Assembly (NCBI RefSeq): GCF_001953635.1
Contig: NZ_MEJH01000012.1
Span: 1-64,000, forward strand
Length of the DNA: 64,000 nucleotides
Direction: 5' to 3'
DNA from: Alteromonas abrolhosensis
GTDB taxonomy: Bacteria; Pseudomonadota; Gammaproteobacteria; Enterobacterales; Alteromonadaceae
This document shows, piece after piece, positions 56,227 to 64,000 of this stretch. A model generated the notes under the pieces. That model was not told the origin of the DNA and did not search any database. It saw only the letters and a program-made list of their open reading frames with translations. The stretch's first letter is position 1. Each line of letters opens with the position of its first letter. The position numbers and the translations under genes are program-made.

Positions 56227-58323
56227 ATGCGCATCGCATTTTCCTCAATCATTTTCTTGCTGTTTCTCAGCACCAATGTGTGGGCGCAGTCTGACGCGAC
56301 AGACATTCCACAAGACATTTACAAAATATTTCCCAACGCTACACGCGTGGGAGAGATGCACACAGATATCAAGGTAACCCCGGTCTATCAGCTTCAGCAA
56401 CTACTCGGATATGTCTTTGAGTCGAATGACTTTGTCGACTTCATAGGCTTTTCAGGCAAACCGGTTAATGTGGTGATTGGGCTAGATACTCAAGGCAATG
56501 TGGTCGATCTTTTCGTCAAGCAGCATAGCGAGCCGATTTTTTTGCACGGGCTTGGCGAGAAATCCATGTTTGATTTCGTTGCTCAATATCAAGGGCACAG
56601 TGTCAAAGAACGTTTTATCATTGGTGGGAAAAGCAATGTAGGCAAAGACGCTACCTACTTTGATGGAGTTACGAAAGCCACCGTATCGGTGCTGGTTATC
56701 AACGATACCATCGTGACATCTGCATTAGCCGTTGCCAGAGCTAAGCTCGATGGCTTTGTTGCGCCTAGCAACAATATTATCAATCCAGACTTTTACGAAC
56801 CTCTTACTTTTAGCGAGTTGGTGGACAAGGGCTACATTCAAAAACACCAGATTACTCGACAGAATACCGAAGGCCTCCCGAGAGAAGTGGTTCGGGCGGT
56901 TGACGATATTCAAAGCGAGTTTGCCCTTGATGGTGACATCATCGCCGAACACTACTATGCGTTTTTAAGTCTTCCTATTGTGGGGAAAAACCTGCTGGAT
57001 GAAGAGGAGTTTGCTCGGTTACAGGAAAATCTAAATCCGGGTGAAATGGCACTGATGGTGCTGAATACGAAAGGTTTCAGTTTTATCAGCGATGAGTTTA
57101 TTCCCCAAACCACACCTGAGCATTTACGGGTGTCTCAAGGCGGCTTTCCCACAGCTATCCGCGATATCGATTTTTATAGCTTCTATGACCCAGCATTTTC
57201 ACAAGCACTGCCCGACTACAACGAGATCAAAGTACTTCGAGTAAAATCGAAAGGTGGGCTGTCACTTGACCAAGAAATGGAAATAGCGATTAGTGTGCCG
57301 TTTAAGCCAAGTTTCTTCGAGCAAGATGAGCATCTGTTCCCTTTGAAAGTGACACTACCTAGTGAACTATTTATGGAAAATCCTGAGGCTAAGTTAGCGA
57401 AGCCCATTCCGTTGTGGCAGAAAATTTGGAGGGACAGAACCTTAACGATAAGCATCACCGTTTTTTATCTTGTAGCGCTGTCGTTGTTTTTTGCATTCCA
57501 GCAAAGGCTAACGCCTTACACCAAGTTTGTGCATACAGTGCGGGCATTTTCCCTTGTGTTCGTGCTGTTTTTTATTGGCTTTTACGCTCAAGGGCAACTG
57601 TCTGTCGTCAACATATACACGCTGCTACTGGATATTGTCGACGGATTTTCCTTAGAGGTATATCTTCTCGACCCGGTCATTTTTATTTTGTGGAGCTTTG
57701 TATTTGTCTCGTTGTTTATCGTTGGGCGGGGACTATTTTGCGGCTGGCTTTGCCCCTTCGGAGCACTCCAGGAAATGATGGGAATACTGGCTGAAAAGCT
57801 CAGGATAAAACAAATTAGAATTAAGCCACAGCACCACAAACGGGCACAAAAAATTAAATATGTGTTGCTTATAGGGCTTGTTGCGTGCTCATTTTATTCG
57901 CTAAACCTTGCAGAGAAGCTCGCTGAGATAGAGCCGTTCAAAACGTCCATAACCCTACACTTTGTTCGATATTGGCCTTTTGTACTGTATTCGGTTTTAT
58001 TGCTGCTACTTAGTTTAAAAATTCATAAAGTGTACTGCCGCTATTTATGTCCATTGGGAGCAGGGCTTGCCATTCTGGGGCGTTTCCCTTTAGTTAAATT
58101 GCTTACACGTAAAGATGCCTGTGGTAATCCGTGTCAGCTGTGCAAACAAAAGAAATGTGGTATTGATGCTATAGAACAAGACGGCAGCATTGACTATGCT
58201 GAATGTATTCAGTGCCTGGAGTGTGTGGTTACGTTAGATAACCCTGACTTGTGCAAAATTGATAAATATAAAAAGAAAAAGGTGCCAACGCGTGTCAAAA
58301 ACCTCAATCCTGTCCGCACTTAG
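56227..58323 (+). CDS. NosR/NirI-like FMN and Fe-S membrane protein
   Basis: A 698-residue inner-membrane flavo-iron-sulfur protein. It has a signal peptide (cleavage near NVWAQ), a periplasmic FMN-binding domain with the covalent-flavin motif DGVTKATVS near residue 144, several membrane helices between about 410 and 620, two CxxxCP motifs (CGWLCPFGAL near 503, CRYLCPLGAG near 602), and a C-terminal region with two 4Fe-4S-type cysteine groups (near 630-645 and 658-675). NosR passes electrons from quinol to a periplasmic system. No nos genes are present, so here it more likely serves alcohol-oxidation electron transfer or signalling. It overlaps nosP by 32 bases. Confidence 0.88.
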   Translation: MRIAFSSIIFLLFLSTNVWAQSDATDIPQDIYKIFPNATRVGEMHTDIKVTPVYQLQQLLGYVFESNDFVDFIGFSGKPVNVVIGLDTQGNVVDLFVKQHSEPIFLHGLGEKSMFDFVAQYQGHSVKERFIIGGKSNVGKDATYFDGVTKATVSVLVINDTIVTSALAVARAKLDGFVAPSNNIINPDFYEPLTFSELVDKGYIQKHQITRQNTEGLPREVVRAVDDIQSEFALDGDIIAEHYYAFLSLPIVGKNLLDEEEFARLQENLNPGEMALMVLNTKGFSFISDEFIPQTTPEHLRVSQGGFPTAIRDIDFYSFYDPAFSQALPDYNEIKVLRVKSKGGLSLDQEMEIAISVPFKPSFFEQDEHLFPLKVTLPSELFMENPEAKLAKPIPLWQKIWRDRTLTISITVFYLVALSLFFAFQQRLTPYTKFVHTVRAFSLVFVLFFIGFYAQGQLSVVNIYTLLLDIVDGFSLEVYLLDPVIFILWSFVFVSLFIVGRGLFCGWLCPFGALQEMMGILAEKLRIKQIRIKPQHHKRAQKIKYVLLIGLVACSFYSLNLAEKLAEIEPFKTSITLHFVRYWPFVLYSVLLLLLSLKIHKVYCRYLCPLGAGLAILGRFPLVKLLTRKDACGNPCQLCKQKKCGIDAIEQDGSIDYAECIQCLECVVTLDNPDLCKIDKYKKKKVPTRVKNLNPVRT

Positions 58324-59482
58324 TCAACCTGCTAATAGCAAGGTTAAATTTGACAACCAAGCTAGTTTATACGGTGCTAAAGAAGCCTGCCGCGATGTGG
58401 CCAATGAGATTTTAGCCAACGTTAATTGCGATGAAATAGAACTATTACTTTTTCATACCAGTACGCTGTTTGACTTAGACACCGTAGCAAAGGAAATCTC
58501 CGCACGTTTTCCGCACGTGAACATTGTTGGCTGCACCAGTGCTGGAGAATTTAATAAAAATGGCTACGGAACAGAAAAACTCTTGGCCGTCGCGTTTTTG
58601 AAAAACGAATTTTCTATTGCCACAGCATTGGTGCCTAATTTAGGCGAAGTAAACTTTGATGAAGCCCACGATATTGCCAGTGGTTTGCGCCGAGCCTTAC
58701 AGGGGAGGGAGCGTCGTTACGATACAGAGCAGCACTTCGTTATTTCTGTGCTCGATGGACTTACCCGCCATGAGGAACATTTTCTAGAAACCTTTGCGAC
58801 TGCATTTGGCAATATTCCACACTTAGGCGGCAGCGCTGGCGACGATCTAAAGCTTGAAGCCACCTATGTGTTTTACAACGGTGAATTTCATCGAGACGCA
58901 GCAGTACTGCTGCTTGTTGGCACGGGAAAGCCCTTCACCGTGTTCTCCATTGATCACATTAACTCTCCCGTTTCAAAGCTGGTGGTCACCCACGCCGACC
59001 CTGAGTCGCGAACCGTGTATGAAATAAACGGTGAACCTGCAGCGCAGTATTACGCCAGTTTATTGGGAATGAAAGCTGAAGACTTAACGCCTGATGTGTT
59101 TTCCATGTTTCCCCTTGCAGTGATGGTAGGTGGCAAATATTTCATCCGCTCTATTCAAAAAGTAGATTTGGCCACTAACGCCATTACCTTTTACTGCGCG
59201 GTAGATATTGGCATTATTCTTACATTTGTTCAGCTGGGTGACTGCATTGAAGCATTAGAAAGTAAATTGGACAAACTGCGCGCTCAGCTTGGCGAGCCCG
59301 AATTTGTCTATGCTTGCGACTGCTTTCTGCGAAGGCTCGAAATTCAACAGGGCAAAAACGACCATGAAATAAGACGGCTACAGCAAAGATACAATGTCGC
59401 GGGCTTCAATGCCTATGGCGAGCATATTCATTCGGTTCACTTGAACCAAACGTTTACGGGGGTGTATTTTGCAGCCCAATAA
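58292..59482 (+). CDS. nosP: FIST-domain protein, NosP-like nitric oxide sensor
   Basis: A 396-residue cytoplasmic protein with FIST_N (about 20-205; VGCTSAGEFNKNGYG, LGGSAGDDL) and FIST_C (about 220-370; the region around EINGEPAAQYYASLLG). NosP of Pseudomonas (PA1975) and others is a FIST hemoprotein that binds nitric oxide and controls the co-cistronic kinase NahK. The next gene here is just such a hybrid kinase, overlapping by 14 bases, which supports the call. The start GTG 58292 has AAAGGTG upstream; earlier frames lie inside the NosR-like gene. Heme ligation cannot be proven from sequence. Confidence 0.85.
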   Translation: MSKTSILSALSQPANSKVKFDNQASLYGAKEACRDVANEILANVNCDEIELLLFHTSTLFDLDTVAKEISARFPHVNIVGCTSAGEFNKNGYGTEKLLAVAFLKNEFSIATALVPNLGEVNFDEAHDIASGLRRALQGRERRYDTEQHFVISVLDGLTRHEEHFLETFATAFGNIPHLGGSAGDDLKLEATYVFYNGEFHRDAAVLLLVGTGKPFTVFSIDHINSPVSKLVVTHADPESRTVYEINGEPAAQYYASLLGMKAEDLTPDVFSMFPLAVMVGGKYFIRSIQKVDLATNAITFYCAVDIGIILTFVQLGDCIEALESKLDKLRAQLGEPEFVYACDCFLRRLEIQQGKNDHEIRRLQQRYNVAGFNAYGEHIHSVHLNQTFTGVYFAAQ

Positions 59483-61982
59483 TCAACTTACCGACGTGGA
59501 GGCGCTTCAAAAGGCGCTGCATGAACAACGGCGTGAAAACGAAAAGCTTGAGAAAATAAATGCTGCGCTGATGTATCGCATGGAAGAGGGCGGTTTTAAT
59601 CATCACAGTTATCGCGCCTTCGAACATTCGGTTCAACTTTCTGAAAAAGTGAGTCAAAAAACGGAAGAGCTACAGTCAGTGCTGCAAAAGCTGGAGCAGT
59701 CAAACGCAGAACTGGTGCACGCTCACGAAGAAACCAATCAGGTAAAACAGCGTTTACACGATGCCATCGAAAGTACCAATCAGGCGATGGTGTTGCTAGA
59801 TAGGCTGGGCGGGATCATCTTCTTTAATCGGCATTTTGAAACTGTTTGGGATGACCTTTCCATTACTCCAAAAATTGGTGACAACTATTACGATATTACC
59901 CAAGCTGCCAAGCACTCCGGGGTTATTCGCCGCGCCCTGCCTGCTGATGTCGAAGGCAGGATGATCTACCAGTTGTCGAACCGACGATGGTATCAGCTTA
60001 CCAACCGACCCACACAAGAAGGCGGGAACGTTATTCTGTTTAACGACATCACTGAAGTGAAACTGCTTGAGTCGAATCGCTACGAGCAAGTTATTGAAGA
60101 GAAAAACAAGTTGCTGCAAAGCCTTATCGATAATATTGATGTGGGAATTTTGCTTATTGATAAAGAAGGTGGCATTGCGTTTTGGAATAATACATTTTTG
60201 ACTCAATCAAACGTGCCCCAGCACGTTCTGGTAAACAGTAAGAATATTTATGCCCTTCAAAATAGCCGACACTGGAGCGGGCTCAACTTAAATCCGGTTG
60301 GGCCAAGTACCCAGATTATCCACGAGCACCTAGTGGTTGAACGCAATATCACTACACTGCCCGATGGCAATACACTGTGCACATTTACCAATGTTACATC
60401 GCAGCATCACTACGCGGAAACACTGAAACAAAACGAAAGCTGGATCCGCATGATAACCGATAATGTGCCGGCACTTATCGCTTATATTGGTACCGATAAA
60501 AAGTTTCAATACACCAACAAAGGTTATCGCGATTGGTACGGCATTAGTGAGCAAGATATCAACGATATGCCTATGGATCGCAGCCACCTGAAAGAGGTTT
60601 ACCCCAATCTTATTCAGTACTTGCGCCGAGTTAATCAAGGCGAAGTGGTGAGCTTTCAAAGCAAAGAAAAAAATGCTCATGGCGATGTTGGCTTTTTACA
60701 AAAAGTCTATTTGCCTCATTTTAATGAGTCTGGTGATATTGCAGGGCATTTCGTGCTGGCCACAGACGTTTCGCAACAGGTAGAAAGCCAGCTTCAGCTT
60801 AAAGCGGCTAAGGATCAGTTAGAATCGAATGTGGAAAAGCGTACACGTGAACTCAACCACGCCAACATCGCCCTTCAAGAAGCCATTGATTCAAAAAGTA
60901 AATTTTTGGCTGCTATTAGCCACGATCTTATGCAGCCCCTTAGCGCTGCTATCTTGTTCAACGAAACATTGAAAGATCAAGTGGATAGTTCATCCAGCCC
61001 TATTGTTGCCGCCCTCGATAACTCGCTGTCTGATTTACATAGCCTTATTCGTACACTTATTGAAACGTCCAAATTAGACGCTGGGGTGTTACAGCCCGAT
61101 AAGCAGCAAGAAAATGTATTGCCCTTACTTATGCAGTTAGCCGAAGAGTTTACGCATATCAGTAAAGACTACAGCGTAGATTTTCGCTATCGATTGAAAG
61201 AAGCCTTTGTGGTGACAGACGTGAATCTACTTTCTCGAATATTGCGAAATTTATTAATAAATGCAATGAAATACGGTGCCAACGGCAAGGTGTTGCTGGC
61301 AGCACGAAAGGTGAATGAGAACCTAGAAATTAGCATCTATGATCAAGGTGTGGGTATAAGTGAAGACGATCAGAAAGTTATTTTTAAAGAGTTTTCCAGA
61401 TTAGAAAACGATTTTAACTACTCTTACAGTTTGGGTCTGGGACTATACATTGTAGATAAAATGAGTAAGTTGCTAGAGCACGATATTCGAGTGCGCTCGA
61501 AAGAGGGCGTTGGCGCGTGCTTCACGGTGACTATCCCTATTACCGAAGTGTGTGATACGAGCCAAGAGCAGGACTATCTTTATACTTTGGAGCCATCGTT
61601 ACCAGCTTACGTTTTGGATAAGCACATATGGCATATTGATAACGATGCCAATATGCGCATTGCTATGCAAACGTTGTTCGCAAATTGGGACATGGAAGTA
61701 GACACTTTCTCAGGTTTTGAACAGTGCAGTGCGGTAAATAATGGCAGCTTTGACGAGTGCGACATGCTTATTGTCGATTACCACCTAGATGAAGAAGAAA
61801 CCGGTTTAGACATTGCGAAACGCGTAAAAAAAATCGCGCCTTCAATGCCAATTATGATTTGCACCGCTAATCATTCGAAAGCGTTGGCGAATGAACTGGA
61901 AGGCACCGACATACAGCTGCTACACAAGCCTGTTAATTCCGCGGTGCTGAAGGCGGCGCTAGTCTCAAGTTTGAATGGCTAA
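59469..61982 (+). CDS. nahK: NahK/ErcS'-like hybrid histidine kinase
   Basis: An 837-residue soluble hybrid kinase. N-terminal coiled coil (about 10-105), three PAS-type domains (about 100-200, 205-320, 325-440), a second coiled coil, the HisKA box LAAISHDLMQPLSAA with histidine near 483, a HATPase (LRNLLINAMKYG, LGLGLYIVDK), and a receiver with phospho-acceptor in LIVDYHLDEEETG near 767. It starts at TTG 59469, after GGGGGTG, and overlaps nosP by 14 bases, so it is coupled to it. The layout matches NahK (ErcS') of Pseudomonas, which acts with NosP and feeds a phosphotransfer pathway. No Hpt gene is nearby. Confidence 0.87.
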   Translation: MQPNNQLTDVEALQKALHEQRRENEKLEKINAALMYRMEEGGFNHHSYRAFEHSVQLSEKVSQKTEELQSVLQKLEQSNAELVHAHEETNQVKQRLHDAIESTNQAMVLLDRLGGIIFFNRHFETVWDDLSITPKIGDNYYDITQAAKHSGVIRRALPADVEGRMIYQLSNRRWYQLTNRPTQEGGNVILFNDITEVKLLESNRYEQVIEEKNKLLQSLIDNIDVGILLIDKEGGIAFWNNTFLTQSNVPQHVLVNSKNIYALQNSRHWSGLNLNPVGPSTQIIHEHLVVERNITTLPDGNTLCTFTNVTSQHHYAETLKQNESWIRMITDNVPALIAYIGTDKKFQYTNKGYRDWYGISEQDINDMPMDRSHLKEVYPNLIQYLRRVNQGEVVSFQSKEKNAHGDVGFLQKVYLPHFNESGDIAGHFVLATDVSQQVESQLQLKAAKDQLESNVEKRTRELNHANIALQEAIDSKSKFLAAISHDLMQPLSAAILFNETLKDQVDSSSSPIVAALDNSLSDLHSLIRTLIETSKLDAGVLQPDKQQENVLPLLMQLAEEFTHISKDYSVDFRYRLKEAFVVTDVNLLSRILRNLLINAMKYGANGKVLLAARKVNENLEISIYDQGVGISEDDQKVIFKEFSRLENDFNYSYSLGLGLYIVDKMSKLLEHDIRVRSKEGVGACFTVTIPITEVCDTSQEQDYLYTLEPSLPAYVLDKHIWHIDNDANMRIAMQTLFANWDMEVDTFSGFEQCSAVNNGSFDECDMLIVDYHLDEEETGLDIAKRVKKIAPSMPIMICTANHSKALANELEGTDIQLLHKPVNSAVLKAALVSSLNG

Positions 61983-61995
61983 AAGTAAACAGGTC

Positions 61996-62655
61996 TTAAT
62001 TAAATACGTATTGGTTAAAGTCGATATTCGCAGCACTGGCCACTACCTTTACTCGGTTGCTGGCGCCTAATTTTTTAAGAATAGATGAGACATGAGACTT
62101 AACCGTAGTTTCAGAAATATTAAGCTCGTAAGCAATCACTTTATTGGCTAACCCTTGAGTTAGATATTTCAGTACTGTCAGCTCTTTTCGTGTTAATGAA
62201 CGAATTTGCTCCGGCGAAATACCGTTGTCATTAGTCATGCGTGTTCGAGTAGACGGCGTTCTCAATATCTCTGATGGTAAACACACGTTTCCTTCAAAAA
62301 TACTTTCGACAGATGTAGCAATTTCTTCAATCTTGCTGCTTTTTGAAATAAAGCCAACGGCACCATAAGAAATGGTTTGCAGAATATTTTGCTTTTCCGT
62401 TTCAGCGGAAATAATCACTACAGGTACATTAGGGTGTTGGTTTCGAATTTCTAAAAGTCCGTTTAGGCCACAGGTTTCCGGCATATTTAAATCAAGCATG
62501 ATTAAGTCGAACTTCGCGTCTTGCTCAAGTAACGTTAACGCTTCAGAAATTGAATTCGCTTCTAGGGTTTCTGAGTCGGGAAACTTTTTCCCTAAAATGG
62601 TAATCATTGCGTGACGAAAAATAGGGTGATCGTCAATTATCAGGATACGGTGCAT
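61996..62655 (-). CDS. LuxR-family response regulator (ErbR/AgmR-like)
   Basis: A 219-residue regulator. The receiver has ILIIDDHPIFRHAM and the phospho-acceptor in IMLDLNMPETCG near residue 55. The LuxR helix-turn-helix is at about 150-205 (LTRKELTVLKYLTQG, ETTVKSHVSSILKKLG). ATG 62655 is preferred: GAGGGAAAG lies just before it, and upstream in-frame codons lack support. Convergent with the hybrid kinase gene. By sequence style and location it resembles AgmR/ErbR, which controls PQQ-linked alcohol oxidation in Pseudomonas; that is inference. Confidence 0.87.
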   Translation of the reverse strand: MHRILIIDDHPIFRHAMITILGKKFPDSETLEANSISEALTLLEQDAKFDLIMLDLNMPETCGLNGLLEIRNQHPNVPVVIISAETEKQNILQTISYGAVGFISKSSKIEEIATSVESIFEGNVCLPSEILRTPSTRTRMTNDNGISPEQIRSLTRKELTVLKYLTQGLANKVIAYELNISETTVKSHVSSILKKLGASNRVKVVASAANIDFNQYVFN

Positions 62656-62927
62656 GGTCTTTCCCTCAGCTAAAAAAGCGACATGTGCCGCTGGCCTTGT
62701 GACATGTTTGGGCTGGCGTTTTATTTGCAAATAAGCTTTCTAGTAAGACAAACTTATGGCGAAAATGAAACGCTTCAAAGTGACCAAATCCCCTGAAATT
62801 ATGAAAGCTCAACAGTCACTTCACATGCTTACAATGTTAACATTAATATAACATTAAATCAGGTCTAATAAGACCAATGGCTTATAATAAAAAAGCACGT
62901 AAGACCAGTGCTGACGGGACTTTCGTT

Positions 62928-63788
62928 CTATAACTCGTCAAGTAACTGCCTTCTTTTTTCGGCGTATTCTGTTTCGCTAATTAGGTTCGCCTTTTTTAGT
63001 ACGTCTAACCGTTTAAAACGAGCAACGATATCGTTTTCTGCTGGTAAGGGGGCCGAGCCAGCTACGTCTTTCTTACTGGGTGTGTTTTCCCTATTCGCTG
63101 GGGAAAGTGTTTCCTTTTCTAAAGGTGCTTCAAATGCCAGCTGAGTCGGTGCGACCACCCAATCGAAGCGATTTTCCGTTTTTAGTTCTATACCAGGTGC
63201 GGAAAAAGAGAGTGGGGAATCGAATGAGAACTTTGCTTGTTTCCGGTTACCAAAATCAAAGTCGTATTTTACCAAGCCCTGAGAAGTAGGATCATAAGCC
63301 ATTTCGAAGGCTTTATTGGCTACTTTGTCGAACTCGCCAATAAGAATATTGAGCTGGTCGTCTGCAACGAAAATACTGCCTGCAACGTAATACGTTTGGG
63401 TTTTAAGGCCTGCCAAATAGCGCTTCTCTTTACTAAGGGCAAAAATTACGTCTTGCTGAGCAGTCGCTGTTCGCAGCGCCTCAGGTAGATAGGCGGCAAG
63501 TAGCGTAACTTGTTCGTTGGAAAAAAGCGGTGTTGACGAATTTTTGTTTTTAACCACCTGAATAGCGCTAAGTATGGCGGATACATCCTGCTGTTGCAGC
63601 GTAAAGGGGTGTTGGTTGGCACGCATGTCACTGTCTGCCTCGTTTGGCTTTTCAACAAGACGAATGAAATTGTTTTTGTCCTCCTGAAATATGACCTGTG
63701 CGTCTGCGATATGTACTGTCGTTATGAAGAGTAGGGCTAACAGAATGGGTTGAGCTGAACGTAATGAAAATAGAGATATATTTTTCAT
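62928..63788 (-). CDS. Exported protein with SHOCT-like C-terminus, unknown function
   Basis: A 286-residue protein with a signal peptide (cleavage after IADAQ). I do not recognise the central part, which has alternating hydrophobic patterns from about 40 to 215. The last ~35 residues (RFKRLDVLKKANLISETEY followed by KRRQLLDEL) fit the SHOCT motif, a short C-terminal oligomerisation element. A glutamate- and proline-rich linker joins the two. No lipobox is seen, so periplasmic or secreted. GGAAAGATC precedes the ATG. Confidence 0.75.
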   Translation of the reverse strand: MKNISLFSLRSAQPILLALLFITTVHIADAQVIFQEDKNNFIRLVEKPNEADSDMRANQHPFTLQQQDVSAILSAIQVVKNKNSSTPLFSNEQVTLLAAYLPEALRTATAQQDVIFALSKEKRYLAGLKTQTYYVAGSIFVADDQLNILIGEFDKVANKAFEMAYDPTSQGLVKYDFDFGNRKQAKFSFDSPLSFSAPGIELKTENRFDWVVAPTQLAFEAPLEKETLSPANRENTPSKKDVAGSAPLPAENDIVARFKRLDVLKKANLISETEYAEKRRQLLDEL

Positions 63789-63810
63789 GATCTTTCCTTT
63801 TTCAATAGGA

Positions 63811-63836
63811 AAAGCGAGAGTGAATCTCGCTTTTTT
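63811..63836. terminator. Stem-loop upstream of the SHOCT-protein gene
   Basis: AAAGCGAGA / TCTCGCTTT, a 9-bp stem with loop GTGAA, followed by T on the plus strand and also by a TTTT stretch on the minus strand. It lies 23 bases before the minus-strand ATG, so it may end a transcript coming from the right or attenuate the SHOCT-protein gene. Confidence 0.7.
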
Positions 63837-64000
63837 ATGTCATATCTTTTAGCTTAATTTTAATTTCTTATTTAAGTGTAAAATTAATCAGTTTTTTATC
63901 ATTAATTAAATGAATCGAGTAATTTTTAAATTTAAGAGTAATTAGATATAAGTTCAATGTTAAAATATGACTGATTTTTTAGTTCTCAATTAAAAGAACA

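Overview
The window looks like a chromosomal segment of a marine gammaproteobacterium of the Alteromonas type. This is inferred from the mix of TonB receptor, curli genes, many PAS and two-component proteins, quinone-linked lactate dehydrogenases, a valine-catabolism pair and an ethanol-oxidation regulatory cluster, together with moderate GC content and gammaproteobacterial family signatures. No phage, integrase, CRISPR array or tRNA was seen. The only rRNA is a 5S gene at the left edge, which is the tail of an rRNA operon.

Layout. 0.08-1.0 kb: 5S rRNA, its terminator, then a non-coding block with two 225-bp tandem copies carrying GGGGTCAGAGTAC-type motifs. 1-7.7 kb: acyl-CoA synthetase, secreted EF-hand protein, DNA polymerase II, MBL-fold hydrolase. 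7.8-10 kb: an overlapping response regulator/CheC/histidine kinase operon on the minus strand. 10.3-16.5 kb: a Tat-exported aminotransferase, a TauE/SafE permease and a TonB receptor on the minus strand, with a divergent LysR regulator. 16.5-19.5 kb: an EEP nuclease/phosphatase overlapping a phospholipase D-VTT membrane fusion. 19.7-29.9 kb: a soluble PAS chemoreceptor, a small outer-membrane barrel, exported KatG, an unknown small protein, an MscS channel, RhlE helicase and a thioredoxin-like lipoprotein. 29.9-32.2 kb: a MASE1 kinase and LuxR regulator pair. 32.4-34.9 kb: a secreted subtilase. 35.4-39.7 kb: a curli locus (csgB-csgA-csgE-csgF-csgG, with csgD convergent) whose main curlin is unusually long and acidic. 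40-43 kb: convergent respiratory D- and L-lactate dehydrogenases. 43.3-45.3 kb: a BCCT transporter. 45.4-46.9 kb: a metzincin protease and a separate gene that resembles a pro-domain. 47.4-50.8 kb: mmsB-mmsA with a divergent LysR gene. 51-52.4 kb: a second soluble PAS chemoreceptor.

52.6-62.7 kb is the most coherent functional block: sensor kinase/regulator, ExaC-like aldehyde dehydrogenase, NosR-like flavin/Fe-S membrane protein, FIST protein (NosP-like), hybrid kinase (NahK/ErcS'-like) and an ErbR/AgmR-type regulator. This gene set recalls the Pseudomonas ethanol-oxidation and nitric-oxide signalling locus. The PQQ alcohol dehydrogenase expected in such a locus is not in the window. A secreted SHOCT-tailed protein of unknown role closes the window.

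Nothing can be called a proven new system. The best candidates for follow-up are the expanded curlin, the split pro-domain/metzincin pair, the exported aminotransferase/TauE/TonB locus and the NosR-like protein fused by overlap to nosP-nahK.
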